Of a DNA stretch of 64,000 bases, positions 7,704 through 16,953 are shown one piece after another. This stretch comes from Psychroflexus gondwanensis ACAM 44. GTDB taxonomy: Bacteria; Bacteroidota; Bacteroidia; Flavobacteriales; Flavobacteriaceae. Each line of letters opens with the position of its first letter. Position 1 is the first letter of the stretch. The notes under the pieces are model-generated. The model had not been told where the DNA came from. It saw only the letters and a program-made list of their open reading frames with translations, and searched no databases. The DNA is taken from positions 284,631-348,630 of the forward strand of contig NZ_APLF01000003.1 in the NCBI RefSeq assembly GCF_000355905.1. Reading direction: 5' to 3'. Made by a program: the position numbers and the translations under genes.

Positions 7704-10700
7704 TTAGGAGGAGGATACAGTTAAAGTATCGAGTAAATTTTTAATTTCATCAGAAAGCCTATCACATCCCTCAGAAATGTTTGAGGCCTTGGGAAAAGTT
7801 GATTTTTCGACATTCAATGCACACTCCGATAAATTCCCAACCCCTAGATTAAGTGCAGTTCCTTTAACCTTATGAGCTAGTTGTTTTAGTCGTTTTTCAT
7901 CTTTTTGAGAATGGATAGCTTTTAATTCTGCTAGATCTTCAGACAGGGTTTCAATTGCCAATTTAATCAACTCGTTATAAAACTCTTCTTTATGACCAAT
8001 AGCTTCCATTAAATAGTCTTTATTAAAAGAGGTTGAATTTACCTTTTCAGAATCTTTTAAAGGGGATTTAGTAATGAGCTTCTCGGTTTTTTGTTTTTGA
8101 ATCTTTGGGGAGTATTCGTAAATGATATTTTTTATAGATTCTTGAAGGATGGGTTTTGAAATATAATCGTCCATACCAGATTCTAAACATTTTTCTTTAG
8201 TTCCTTTTACCGTTCCTGCCGTTATAGCAATAATAGGCACCTGTTTACCATTTTTATCCTTTCTGATGGCTTTCGTAAGTTCGTAGCCATTCATATTTGG
8301 CATCTGTATATCTGAAAAAACAAAATCTGGTTGATGAGTCTTAAATAAATTTAAGGCAACTTGGCCATCTTCAGCTTCGTAAATCTTTACATTATAATAT
8401 ATATTTTTAAGATAGGATTTAATCAATTCCATATTGATTAAATTATCTTCCGCGATTAAAAATTTAAGGCGAGTCTCTTTATCAAAACTGATATCTACTT
8501 TGCTTATCTGTTTATCAATAACCTCGGGGTTATCGATTTTTCTGATAGCATTGAATAAAGATTTTCGTTTTATGGGTTTATTAATACATTGGTTAAAACC
8601 CAAAGCTTGATAATCAATACCTTCTTCTTCTGCATTGGAACTTTTCAGTAAAACGAAACGCACAGATTTTGAAGCTTTATGAGTTTTTAATTTCGAGATT
8701 ATATCGGAGCTACTTACTCCCGAAACCATGTGATTTATAAATATGATTTGAGGGGAATAGTCCATCATTTTCTGAGAAGCATGGTCTAGATCTTCTGCAT
8801 TTTCAGTCTGAATGTTAAATGGCTTCAGGTAATCTTCTATAGATTCAAAATGTTCATTTACATCACCAATAACAAGGACTCTATTTATGTCTTTAGGCAG
8901 AGGTAGTCTGACTTTATCCTTATTTTCTGACTTAACCGATACATCAAAATAGAATTCACTCCCTATTCCAAGCTTGCTCCTTAGTTTCAATTTGCTGTTC
9001 ATCAAGCCTAAAATCTGTCCAGATATCGATAAGCCTAGACCTGTCCCGCCATATTTCTTGGTAACAGAAGCGTCTTCTTGTATAAAGGCATTAAAAATCT
9101 TTTTTTGATTTCCTTTTGCAATCCCAATGCCTGTATCTTCTACAGAGAAGGTAATACTCGTTAAGTGATTAGCATTGTTTTTGAAGTGCACCTTGAGTTT
9201 CACATAACCACTATGGGTGAATTTAATAGCATTATTTATCAAATTCATCAGGATTTGTTTAACCCTAACCCCGTCTATCCAAATATAATCTGGAACCTTA
9301 TCTTCTATAACTAAAACGAATTCAAGGCCTTTTTTATGAGCATCGTACTTAGTAAGATCCACTACTTCGTTGACTAGTTTAGTTAAGCTAGTTTTTTCTG
9401 TATCCAGCTGAAGCTTTCCAGATTCAATTTTTGAAAAATCCAAAACATCGTTGATCAAGTCCAAGAGTGTATTTGCAGATTGGAACACTGTTTTCATGTA
9501 TTGATGCTGTACCTCATTTAAAGGAGTTTTCATCAAAAGGTCAGAAAAACCAATAACGCCATTTAAGGGTGTTCTAATTTCATGACTCATATTGGCAACA
9601 AACTCAGATTTGGCCTGACTCGCCTTTACAGCTTCAACTTTAGACTTCTCAAGTTTTTTCTCAAAGCGTTTTTGTTCTGTAATGTCTTGTAAAGTTGAAA
9701 TGACAATCCTATTTCCATTCTTATCAAAATGGATAAGGCCATTGATCATTACGGTTATTAATTCTCCAGATTTAGTTCTAAGAACTTTTTCTAAAGGGCC
9801 TATCTTTTTTAAGTCCTTCAAATTTTGAATGGCTTGGCGATCTTTTTTAACAACTTCCATTTCTTGTGTTATAGACCAGATTTTCATGCCTAGAATTTCA
9901 TATTCGGCATAACCAATCATCTGTTGCATTGCTCTATTGACATCCAGAAATTTACCACTTTCGAAGTCTGTAATCACTATACCTACTGGAGACAATTCAA
10001 AAATATTTTTAAACTGTTGGACATTTTGTTTAAGGTCTTTTTCTAAAACCTTTTTATCCGTTATATCATGATGTGTTCCAAACATCCATTCTGGTTTGCC
10101 GTCTTCAGTCCATGAAATTACTCTTCCTTTATCGAGCACCCAAATCCAATGTCCTAATTTGTGCTTTAAGCGCAAATCCATTTTATAGAAATCACTTTTA
10201 CCATCAAAATGCTCTTCTAAAGCTTTATTACTCTTAGTTAAATCATCTGGATGAGTAGCTTTATTCCATACATCTATAGAATTGTTAAGAGAGATTTCGT
10301 GAGGGGTATACCCAAGCATCTCTACAAACCTATTGTTAAATAGAGCTTCTCCTGTTTGCACATTCCACTCCCAAGTACCAAGATTAGTAGCGTTAATTAT
10401 ATTATTAAGTCTACTTCTTTCTTTCTTGAGCTTTTCTTTGGTATTTTTTACATCGGTTATATCTTGAAAAGACCCATACACTCCTACGCATACTCCGTCA
10501 ATTATCTCTGGCTTTATATTGACTAAAGCCCATATAGATCTTTCTTTTGCAGTAAGTGCTTCAAACTCTCCAGTGTAAGAAGTATGGTAATGAATGCAAT
10601 CTTGGACTCTTTCGGCCATGCGTTCAGCACTTTCTCCGCTTTTAAAGAAGGAGAGAGCTCCTTCTAGGTCTGGCTGTTCATGACTTTCAATTTCAGCGAT

Positions 10701-11681
10701 TTCTTTAAGGTAAGGGGTCCAGAATAACTTTTCTTTCTTGACATCATAATGCCAACCTCCAATTCGTGCTAAGCTTTCTGCTTCGCTAAATAAAGTATTG
10801 ATCAGTCTTAATTCTTTCTCTGCATTTTTTCGGTCTGTAACCTCTCGTATAACGCATAAAACCTCTGTTTCTGAGTTCTTACGCTGCACAACGGTCACAT
10901 TCATATTGAACCATTTTAGAGAATTATTGGCAAATAAATTATATTCAACAGGAATGCTTGAATTGTATTGTTTGCTGGTCTCAACCGCTAGTTTTAATCG
11001 ACTCACCAGTTGGTGATCAAGGTCAATATCATCTATTCTTTTACCAATAAACGTTTGTTTATTTAGTAAAAGATTATCTTCCTTGCCGTAAAACTCTAAA
11101 AATTTTAGCTCAGCATCCAGAAGGAAAACCATATCCCCCGTATTGTTTAAAAGGGTTTGAAAACGGTATTTCCCGTCAGAAATACTTTCATTCAGTTTTA
11201 TTAATTCGACCTGTTTTTTGTGGGAGATTATTTTATCCATAACCTCTTGAGATAATTTCTCAAGAATGTCTTTTTGAGCTTCAGTGAGCTCTTTCGGCTT
11301 TGAGTCAAATACACTTAATGTACCAAGTGCATACCCATTATGATCTAAAATAGCCTTACCTGCGTAAAATTTTACATCAGGATTATTTAATATAGTAGCT
11401 TTATTTTTTGGGTCTTTATTTTTGGAAACATCAGGGATGATGTTTAAAACCTCAGGATTTTTGATGGTAATATCACAAAATGAATTATGTCTTGAAATAT
11501 CTTTGGCTTCAAAATTGAAGTTAGCTTTAATCCAAAGTCTATCTTTTTCAATAAAAGCGATGTGAGCGAAGGAACAGTCACAAACCTTAGCAGCTATTTC
11601 TACTAGCCTATCAAAGCTTTTGTCCTTTACAGAATCTAGTATATTATAACTGTAAAGTGCCTCTAGTCTTTCTTTCTCCAT
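7704..11681 (-). CDS. Hybrid sensor histidine kinase (GAF-PAS-HisKA-HATPase-REC-REC-Hpt)
   Basis: A 1325-residue cytoplasmic phosphorelay protein without membrane segments. In order: a GAF domain (about 1-155), four PAS domains (about 170-290, 295-415, 420-550 and 555-675), a HisKA domain with phospho-acceptor motif MSHEIRTPLNG (about 695), an HATPase_c domain with NLINNAIKF and DTGIGI boxes (about 800-915), a receiver-like domain (about 925-1040), a canonical receiver with FVFSDIQMPNMNG (about 1060-1180) and a C-terminal Hpt domain with LAHKVKGTALNLG (about 1255). The first receiver has IIFINHMVSG, so its acceptor Asp is replaced by Asn and it cannot take phosphate in the usual way. No response regulator gene lies next to it, so the target is elsewhere. 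Confidence 0.92.
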   Translation of the reverse strand: MEKERLEALYSYNILDSVKDKSFDRLVEIAAKVCDCSFAHIAFIEKDRLWIKANFNFEAKDISRHNSFCDITIKNPEVLNIIPDVSKNKDPKNKATILNNPDVKFYAGKAILDHNGYALGTLSVFDSKPKELTEAQKDILEKLSQEVMDKIISHKKQVELIKLNESISDGKYRFQTLLNNTGDMVFLLDAELKFLEFYGKEDNLLLNKQTFIGKRIDDIDLDHQLVSRLKLAVETSKQYNSSIPVEYNLFANNSLKWFNMNVTVVQRKNSETEVLCVIREVTDRKNAEKELRLINTLFSEAESLARIGGWHYDVKKEKLFWTPYLKEIAEIESHEQPDLEGALSFFKSGESAERMAERVQDCIHYHTSYTGEFEALTAKERSIWALVNIKPEIIDGVCVGVYGSFQDITDVKNTKEKLKKERSRLNNIINATNLGTWEWNVQTGEALFNNRFVEMLGYTPHEISLNNSIDVWNKATHPDDLTKSNKALEEHFDGKSDFYKMDLRLKHKLGHWIWVLDKGRVISWTEDGKPEWMFGTHHDITDKKVLEKDLKQNVQQFKNIFELSPVGIVITDFESGKFLDVNRAMQQMIGYAEYEILGMKIWSITQEMEVVKKDRQAIQNLKDLKKIGPLEKVLRTKSGELITVMINGLIHFDKNGNRIVISTLQDITEQKRFEKKLEKSKVEAVKASQAKSEFVANMSHEIRTPLNGVIGFSDLLMKTPLNEVQHQYMKTVFQSANTLLDLINDVLDFSKIESGKLQLDTEKTSLTKLVNEVVDLTKYDAHKKGLEFVLVIEDKVPDYIWIDGVRVKQILMNLINNAIKFTHSGYVKLKVHFKNNANHLTSITFSVEDTGIGIAKGNQKKIFNAFIQEDASVTKKYGGTGLGLSISGQILGLMNSKLKLRSKLGIGSEFYFDVSVKSENKDKVRLPLPKDINRVLVIGDVNEHFESIEDYLKPFNIQTENAEDLDHASQKMMDYSPQIIFINHMVSGVSSSDIISKLKTHKASKSVRFVLLKSSNAEEEGIDYQALGFNQCINKPIKRKSLFNAIRKIDNPEVIDKQISKVDISFDKETRLKFLIAEDNLINMELIKSYLKNIYYNVKIYEAEDGQVALNLFKTHQPDFVFSDIQMPNMNGYELTKAIRKDKNGKQVPIIAITAGTVKGTKEKCLESGMDDYISKPILQESIKNIIYEYSPKIQKQKTEKLITKSPLKDSEKVNSTSFNKDYLMEAIGHKEEFYNELIKLAIETLSEDLAELKAIHSQKDEKRLKQLAHKVKGTALNLGVGNLSECALNVEKSTFPKASNISEGCDRLSDEIKNLLDTLTVSSS

Positions 11682-11798
11682 AAAGAATATGATTACAGCT
11701 TAAATTTAGGTCAATATTTTAATTATAGCTAGTATTTATTTAATAATAAATGTACAGATTAATAGCTCAAGGCTCTATAATAAGTAACATTTTAAAGT

Positions 11799-12191
11799 TT
11801 AAATGTCTTTAAGATTTTCGCTTAAGGTGGTAATGAATTTTTTGATAGGATTTTTAATCATCATAGCCATCATGCTATTGAACTCACCTTCAAAAATAAG
11901 TTGAACTGAAGATTCTCTTTCGTTTACTTCTTCAATTTCTCCCCTTAAGGTGAAAGGGAGTTTATCACTTGCAGCAGTCAAAAGCACCAGGTGATTTGGC
12001 TCTGTCTTCTCTAGTTTTAATTTTATGGTGGGCATTCCTTTAAGTTGAAAAAGGAAGCTATCGGTTGAAAGCATTTCAAATTTTTCAATACTTTCAGGCA
12101 TTAATTTTTTAAAGTTTTCTACATTTTTCAAAAATTCAAAAGTCTCTTTCTGACTTTTAGCAATACTTACTTTTTCGCTTTCTAGATGCAT
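11799..12191 (-). CDS. SRPBCC family protein
   Basis: A 130-residue protein with the START/SRPBCC pattern: an N-terminal strand LESEKVSIAKS, a helix with EFLKNVENFKKLMPE, a run of antiparallel strands and a long C-terminal helix NPIKKFITTLSENLK. Members bind hydrophobic ligands or act as cofactors. The gene starts 3 bases after the pyrE stop and is almost certainly co-transcribed with it, an arrangement I recall from other flavobacteria. Its exact function is unknown. Confidence 0.75.
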   Translation of the reverse strand: MHLESEKVSIAKSQKETFEFLKNVENFKKLMPESIEKFEMLSTDSFLFQLKGMPTIKLKLEKTEPNHLVLLTAASDKLPFTLRGEIEEVNERESSVQLIFEGEFNSMMAMMIKNPIKKFITTLSENLKDI

Positions 12192-12194
12192 GGT

Positions 12195-12839
12195 TTATAG
12201 GTTCCAATTGGCGGGATCTTTTCGCCAGGTTTTTAATAATTCAAGTTCTTCTTTATTTAGATAATTGGTTTTGTAAGCTTCTTCAAGTAGGATATCATAA
12301 TTACCAAGCGTGTAAACGTCGATACGTTCTTCTTTAAATCTGGCTTCTGCTTCATCAAACCCATAAGAAAAGATAGCCATCATCCCTTTAATATGGGCTT
12401 GACCTTCCTCTTTTAAAGCTTTTATAGCGTTCAAACTACTTTTGCCTGTGCTAATGAGATCTTCAATAACCACCACATTGGCATGCGGATCCAATTTACC
12501 TTCAATTTGATTTTTTCTACCGTGTTTTTTGGGCTCAGGCCTTACATATACAAATGGTAAGCCTAGATAATTCGCTATAATAGCACCAATTCCTATGGCA
12601 CCAGTCGCAACACCCGCAATGACATCGGGTTTGCCGAAAATGGTTTCTATGGGCTTTGCCAATTCAGAAACGATAAAATTTCTGATAGGAGGATAGGATA
12701 GAATAATTCGATTATCGCAATATATAGGCGATTTCAAACCACTTGCCCAAATAAAAGGTTCTTGTGGGTTTAATTTTATTGCGTTAATTTGCAGCAATAG
12801 TTCTGCGGTCTTATGTGCTGTGCTTTCATTTAAAATCAT
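12195..12839 (-). CDS. pyrE: Orotate phosphoribosyltransferase
   Basis: Catalyses orotate + PRPP to OMP in pyrimidine synthesis. From the ATG at 12839 the protein has 214 residues, the normal length; an earlier ATG at 12878 would add 13 atypical residues. Seen are FIWASGLKSPIYCDNR (substrate entry), GVATGAIGIGA, YVRPEPKKHGRKNQIEG (flexible catalytic loop) and the PRPP-binding motif VVVIEDLISTGKSS. The start is 8 bases from the divergent Nudix start, and a TAnnTTTG element overlaps that gap, so the mRNA may be nearly leaderless. Confidence 0.95.
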   Translation of the reverse strand: MILNESTAHKTAELLLQINAIKLNPQEPFIWASGLKSPIYCDNRIILSYPPIRNFIVSELAKPIETIFGKPDVIAGVATGAIGIGAIIANYLGLPFVYVRPEPKKHGRKNQIEGKLDPHANVVVIEDLISTGKSSLNAIKALKEEGQAHIKGMMAIFSYGFDEAEARFKEERIDVYTLGNYDILLEEAYKTNYLNKEELELLKTWRKDPANWNL

Positions 12840-12844
12840 GTTTA

Positions 12845-12852
12845 CAAATGTA
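12845..12852 (-). promoter_or_regulatory. Putative pyrE promoter -7 element
   Basis: TACATTTG on the minus strand matches TAnnTTTG and ends 5 bases before the pyrE ATG, with TTGG about 22 bases further upstream. Transcription would begin at or very near the start codon. The element overlaps the first codons of the divergent Nudix gene. Confidence 0.35.
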
Positions 12853-13471
12853 TAAAGTTTTCGTGAATGACGTGCCAATAATATTATCTACTCAAGAAAA
12901 TACAGGTTCACACTATATTAATATAAACATTAAAAAGGCTAAAATCAAAAAGCTTATCCATAAGGTTGAAACTGGAGAACTCCACTATATCAACCTTTAC
13001 CATAAGAAAGAGCATAAGCTTTTAAAGCATCTTAAGAAGAAATTGAAAGTAATTGTTGCTGGAGGTGGTTTGGTCTATAATTCTAAAAAAGAAATTTTAT
13101 TTATTTATCGCAATAAAAAGTGGGATTTGCCTAAGGGAAAGGCCGAAAAGGGTGAGAATATCGAGGAAACTGCTATCCGGGAAGTCGAAGAAGAAACTCA
13201 AGTACAAGGCTTGGAGATTGTTAGATTTTTGCAAACCACCTATCATATCATCAATCGTAAGGGAAAATATAAGTTGAAAGAGACTCATTGGTATGAGATG
13301 AAAACCGACTTCGAGGGGGAACTTATACCTGAAGCTTCCGAGGGCATCAAAAAAGCTAAGTGGAAAAATTTTGAAAAATCCCAAAAAGCTCTTTTAAAAT
13401 CTTATGCCAACATCAAATTGTTATTCCCGAAAGAATACTTACTTCAGCACCCTAACGATAGGATAAGTTAA
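12848..13471 (+). CDS. NUDIX hydrolase
   Basis: Starting at the ATG at 12848 gives a 207-residue protein with an N-terminal extension of about 70 residues before the Nudix fold. The Nudix box is GKAEKGENIEETAIREVEEE, which supplies the REVEEE metal-binding helix; the usual Gly after it is Gln. Likely substrates are nucleoside diphosphate derivatives. The gene starts 8 bases from divergent pyrE, and its last 33 bases overlap the 3' end of the convergent M14 peptidase gene. In related genomes this Nudix gene commonly sits between pyrE and coaD; here the two parts lie on either side of the island. Confidence 0.88.
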   Translation: MYKVFVNDVPIILSTQENTGSHYININIKKAKIKKLIHKVETGELHYINLYHKKEHKLLKHLKKKLKVIVAGGGLVYNSKKEILFIYRNKKWDLPKGKAEKGENIEETAIREVEEETQVQGLEIVRFLQTTYHIINRKGKYKLKETHWYEMKTDFEGELIPEASEGIKKAKWKNFEKSQKALLKSYANIKLLFPKEYLLQHPNDRIS

Positions 13472-15178
13472 ATGCGCTTTTTCATAATATTTTGAATGTT
13501 TGTGGATCCAATCCAATTGTTGATACCAATTGTTTGCAAATTCGGAATCTGTATTTTGCTTATTTTCAAACTCAGCTTGGAGCTTGGGGTTGTTTTCCAA
13601 AATTTCAACAGCTAAATCTTCAAACACATAAGGCGAAAAGCCTTCTTTTTGTTGCAAGATAATATCAAAGAAATTCCAATTGAAAAACGAATCTACAGCC
13701 GCCGGTTCTAAAGTTTCAATGATATAGCGTATCCCTGGTTGATTGGTTTTTACCAAAACATCGCCTTGTTGATACGTTTTGTCAATACTTTCAGCTTCTA
13801 CTTTAGTCTCAGAATGTAGATAATGGCCTTCATAGGCAGAAGTACGTGTCTTATAATCTATAATCCTATATTTTTCAACGCTTACTATGGTATCCTCCGC
13901 AAAACGCTCATAGCTTATGTTGTTCCATTTCAAAAGCTCTATCACTTTACTCCACTGTTTGGGGATAATATAGGCTTCAGGAATTAAAATGGAATCACTT
14001 TGCTTAAAATAATTATAATAAGTCACTTCTCTTTCAAAAGGTTGATCTCTTCTGAATTTGATTCTAGGCAGCTTAGTGACTTCACTGGTTGAGCTTTCAA
14101 CTTCGTAACCTAAAAAATTGTATGTGCTGGTTTTTGAAGAATCTACTTCAAAGTTAATGGGGTATACTTGAGCATTAGCAAATGCTTTAAAATTTTCATC
14201 TCTGGCCAATTGTATACTTTCTTTTTGTTGATGAGACACATTCACAAGCGTTTTAAGCATCTCCAAAGTCCCTTCCACTCTTTGCTTATAAGGTTTTAGC
14301 ATGTGAGTTTCGATCATTAGACCTAAGGTGTTCCATAAAGTGGTGTAGCCAGTAGAATACCTTGGACTATCGTTGAATTGCGAAAATCCTCTTTCTGGAC
14401 TTGTATTGGATACGTTGACATAGGGCGTAATATCCCAATCCTCAGCTTTAAGACCAGCCTCGACCTTTGGAATAAATTCATTTTCGAGATGTCGCCCAAG
14501 AGCACCTCCCAACTTGTTGTGTTGAGTGAAAAGATGAGTTAATGTATACTGGTAATCTGCACCATTACTCACGTGTGTATCGACAAAAACATCAGGATTC
14601 ACTTGATGGAAAATACTGTAGAAAGCTTTACTGTTTTTGGTATCCGACTTTATAAAGTCCCGGTTCAAATCGTAGTTTTTAGCATTACCACGAAACCCGT
14701 GGGCTTTAGGGCCATTTTGATTGGTCCTTGAATTGGAATTTCTATTGAGGGCGCCTCCTACATTGTAAATGGGAATGGTATAAATTTCTATAGTGGTTGG
14801 CAAGGTGGACACATTATTTGAAAACTCCTTAAATAGGAGCATAGTTGCATCAATACCGTCAGACTCACCAGGGTGAATGCCATTATTAATCAAGACCTTC
14901 AAAGGATTTTCTTGGACATCTTTTGGCTTGAAACTTACCAAGTGAAGCGGCTCGCCACTGTCGGTTTCATAAATGGACTCTATACTTACCCGATCATCTT
15001 TCCCTGCTAAAGATTCGTAAAAGTCTATTACTTCTTGGTAAGTGGAGGTGGAGTCGCCACCAGACCTTTCATAAGCAAGGCTAAAATTCGATTCGGTTGC
15101 TTCAGAATTGACCGGCTTGGAATCGCTACAGCTGAAAATGAGTAGAACGACACTCAATAAGAGACCATATTTGAACAT
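13439..15178 (-). CDS. M14 family metallopeptidase, lipoprotein
   Basis: From the ATG at 15178 the protein starts MFKYGLLLSVVLLIFSCSDS, a lipoprotein signal with lipobox IFSC; an ATG at 15205 is also possible. M14 zinc ligands are visible as NNGIHPGESDG (HxxE, about residue 105) and VDTHVSNGAD. DLNRDFIK provides the conserved Asn-Arg substrate clamp. It is about 580 residues and is probably anchored facing the periplasm or cell surface. Its start region is duplicated at 26918-27113. Its original divergent neighbour appears to be the TonB receptor now at 27151, displaced by the island. A peptide-uptake link between the two is possible. Confidence 0.85.
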   Translation of the reverse strand: MFKYGLLLSVVLLIFSCSDSKPVNSEATESNFSLAYERSGGDSTSTYQEVIDFYESLAGKDDRVSIESIYETDSGEPLHLVSFKPKDVQENPLKVLINNGIHPGESDGIDATMLLFKEFSNNVSTLPTTIEIYTIPIYNVGGALNRNSNSRTNQNGPKAHGFRGNAKNYDLNRDFIKSDTKNSKAFYSIFHQVNPDVFVDTHVSNGADYQYTLTHLFTQHNKLGGALGRHLENEFIPKVEAGLKAEDWDITPYVNVSNTSPERGFSQFNDSPRYSTGYTTLWNTLGLMIETHMLKPYKQRVEGTLEMLKTLVNVSHQQKESIQLARDENFKAFANAQVYPINFEVDSSKTSTYNFLGYEVESSTSEVTKLPRIKFRRDQPFEREVTYYNYFKQSDSILIPEAYIIPKQWSKVIELLKWNNISYERFAEDTIVSVEKYRIIDYKTRTSAYEGHYLHSETKVEAESIDKTYQQGDVLVKTNQPGIRYIIETLEPAAVDSFFNWNFFDIILQQKEGFSPYVFEDLAVEILENNPKLQAEFENKQNTDSEFANNWYQQLDWIHKHSKYYEKAHLTYPIVRVLK

Positions 15179-15512
15179 TAGTATGTCTTTAGAATAAACT
15201 TTCATTTATATAATTATTTTTAGGTTAAAAATACACACTTGAGACCTCTTACCATCATCATATTTTTATATTCAGGAATAATTTTTTCACAAACTCAAAA
15301 AGATACAACTTCTCTAAAGGAAGTTAAATTGAAGACTTCGGTTGAAACGGAGGGGGATTACGAGCAAGATGCAAATGTGTCTTTGCTTAATCAAGAAGAG
15401 TTATGACAGTCCAACCAAACGACAATCACTTCAATTCTTAATAAAATTCCTGAGGTTTACATGCAACAAGGAGGGATCAATACCACCAAAATTAACATTC
15501 GGGGTATAGGAG
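15009..15512. repeat. Island-flanking direct repeat, left copy
   Basis: This stretch covers the 5' end of the M14 peptidase gene, the divergent intergenic region and the first 274 bases of a TonB receptor gene. It is repeated in the same orientation at 26918-27424. Over the TonB part I count about 20 mismatches in 274 bases and no gaps. The homology ends at AGGAG (15512), after which unrelated sequence begins. Confidence 0.9.
15239..15512 (+). pseudogene. 5' fragment of TonB-dependent receptor
   Basis: Reading from TTG at 15239 gives the same signal peptide and N-terminus as the intact receptor at 27151 (TQKDTTSLKEVKLKTSVE). It is interrupted by TGA after NQEEL, where the intact copy has TTA. 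The fragment breaks off within the plug region. It is the duplicated, dead copy left at the island border. Confidence 0.9.
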
Positions 15513-15725
15513 TAAAAACACGTTGGTATTATCGTTGGCTATGAAGTCGAAGGTTTCTGGGTTGCCTAAATAAATAGAAAAAATCAATTAAAAAAGCTCA
15601 AAGAATCAGTTTTATGAATCCATGATCCTAGACTACTAGTGTTCCAAATTAAAGTAGAAAAGATTTGTTTTTTACTTCAGTTTTTTAGTACCTGGTGGCT
15701 TTATTCAGATTTCAGCTTATTGCAT
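15513..15725. other. Non-coding left end of island
   Basis: No gene of normal form is seen here. A short open run ending HVGIIVGYEVEGFWVA and TAA at 15569-15571 directly follows the repeat and may be the tail of a lost gene. The rest is A+T-rich. Confidence 0.4.
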
Positions 15726-16215
15726 TTAATGCAAACTTATAACTTTAGCCATTTTCCAATCCCCATTATCATTATGCCACATTGTAATAAATTTACTTGG
15801 TATTGATTCAGTATTAGGTTCTTGGTTATTATAAAATTTATGATATCCTATTTGTACTGCACCATAATTATTAATTGGATAAACTTCAAGACTTCCATCT
15901 ATTAGTTCTCTAGTAACTTTCCCGCAAATATTCCGTTTCGTTCCTTCAATAATTTCTTTTTTGGAGGTCATTAAACCTCCTTTATCGTGAAAAAACTCAA
16001 TATTATCAGAGTAAATCAAAGCCTGTTTTTCCAAATCACAGTTGTTATATGCGTCAAAGAACACTTTATCCATTGCTTTTATTTCTTCAAATATTTTTTT
16101 GTCAATAGGAGTATATTCTCTTTCCTGAGTTGATTTTTTTTTCAGGTCCTGTTTTACACGAAATAAATGATATGATTAGAAATAGAATGGCTAACAATTT
16201 AATTGAATTTTTCAT
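15726..16215 (-). pseudogene. DUF4440/SnoaL-like lipoprotein with a poly-A frameshift
   Basis: The 115-residue frame from ATG 16073 (FFDAYNNCDLEKQALIYSDN and TMWHNDNGDWKMAKVISLH) is a DUF4440-type cone fold (NTF2-like superfamily). Upstream, ATG at 16215 opens MKNSIKLLAILFLIISFISC, a lipoprotein signal. That frame runs into a tract of nine A (nine T at 16134-16142 on the plus strand) and then stops. Removing one A joins it to STQEREYTPIDKKIFEE and the cone fold, giving about 163 residues. So the gene is split by a one-base change in a homopolymer, either real decay, phase variation or a sequence error. It is the leftmost cassette-like gene of the island. Confidence 0.75.
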
Positions 16216-16267
16216 ATTTGTTTATTATTAATTCTAGAGGCTGTTTTGTGCTTGCAGGTAATGTTTG

Positions 16268-16388
16268 GTATATAGTTTATTGCGTGTTTAAGCAACTAAT
16301 TTAGTAAACAAATCACAGATAGAAAATCCCAGCAGTTTCGACACTTCTGGATTCGTAAGCAAGCTAAAGCTAGAAATAAATTATATAC
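16268..16388. repeat. Stem-loop element (cassette-border type 1)
   Basis: The arms GTATATAGTTTATT (16268-16281) and AATAAATTATATAC (16375-16388) pair with one mismatch and enclose about 93 bases with further partial pairing (GTTTAAGC / GCTAAAGC). It lies between two minus-strand genes, on the 3' side of the gene at 16954-17766. I recall similar long imperfect stem-loops from intergenic regions of other flavobacteria. Confidence 0.55.
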
Positions 16389-16510
16389 TTCTAAAGTTTG
16401 ATTTCTAATAAAATACTTAAAGAATAACCTTCAAATACATATTATAGTACCATTATATAGCTAATCAAAGGCCTTCAACGGCTAATTAATCAACTTGCAT
16501 TAGAAGAACG

Positions 16511-16899
16511 ACAGGTTTGCAAAAAAAAACCTTTGGTTTCACTGTTGGTTTTGATCGGTTCACAAGTGCAGCAGAATTATGTAGTTACGCAGATCTAACA
16601 CCAGTCATTAGGCAAAGTGTTAGCAGTGTAAAAAGACGACCTCGAATAAGTAAAATAGACAATCAAAAACTTCGTAATTTATTATTTATGTGCAGTTTTA
16701 ATGCTTGTAAACCTGCCTGCCAGCAGGCAGGTACAACAAGGCTTGTAGAGATCTTTACGAGCGGATAGTAGCAAAAGGAAAGAGTAAGAAATTAGCATTA
16801 GTTATGGTATGTAATAAGCTCTTAAAACAAGCCTTTGCAATTTCAAAGTCAGGGTTGATATATAATAAAGAATATAAGAGTACTCTAGTTAAAAATTAA
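16511..16899 (+). pseudogene. IS110 family transposase remnant
   Basis: The C-terminal Transposase_20 region is recognisable: FDRFTSAAELCSYADLTPVI, RISKIDNQKLRNLLFMCSFN, then, after a shift of frame, KACRDLYERIVAKGKSKKLA and VMVCNKLLKQAFAISK up to the TAA at 16897. The frame is broken by a 20-base palindromic insert at 16712-16731; without it the reading would be ACKYNKACRD. The N-terminal RuvC-like half is missing. The first 41 bases are repeated exactly at 20613-20653. Confidence 0.8.
16711..16732. repeat. Palindromic REP-like insert
   Basis: ACCTGCCTGC, CA, GCAGGCAGGT: a 10-bp perfect inverted repeat, G+C-rich in an A+T-rich setting. It interrupts the IS110 remnant. Related CCTGCCTG pieces occur at 23881 and 25650 inside the other island repeats. 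Confidence 0.75.
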
Positions 16900-16953
16900 T
16901 GAGATTTTTACTTGTTTTTCGCCACAGTACCTTGTTGGCATTTCGTTGTTTTT

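Noticed and set aside
13439..15178. Sequence error as cause of the Nudix/M14 overlap
   Set aside because: Both proteins keep family-like sequence up to the overlap and both stops are in plain sequence without homopolymers, so a true tail-to-tail overlap is more likely.
15239..15512. A second functional TonB receptor gene
   Set aside because: An in-frame TGA and loss of everything after the early plug region show it is a duplicated fragment.
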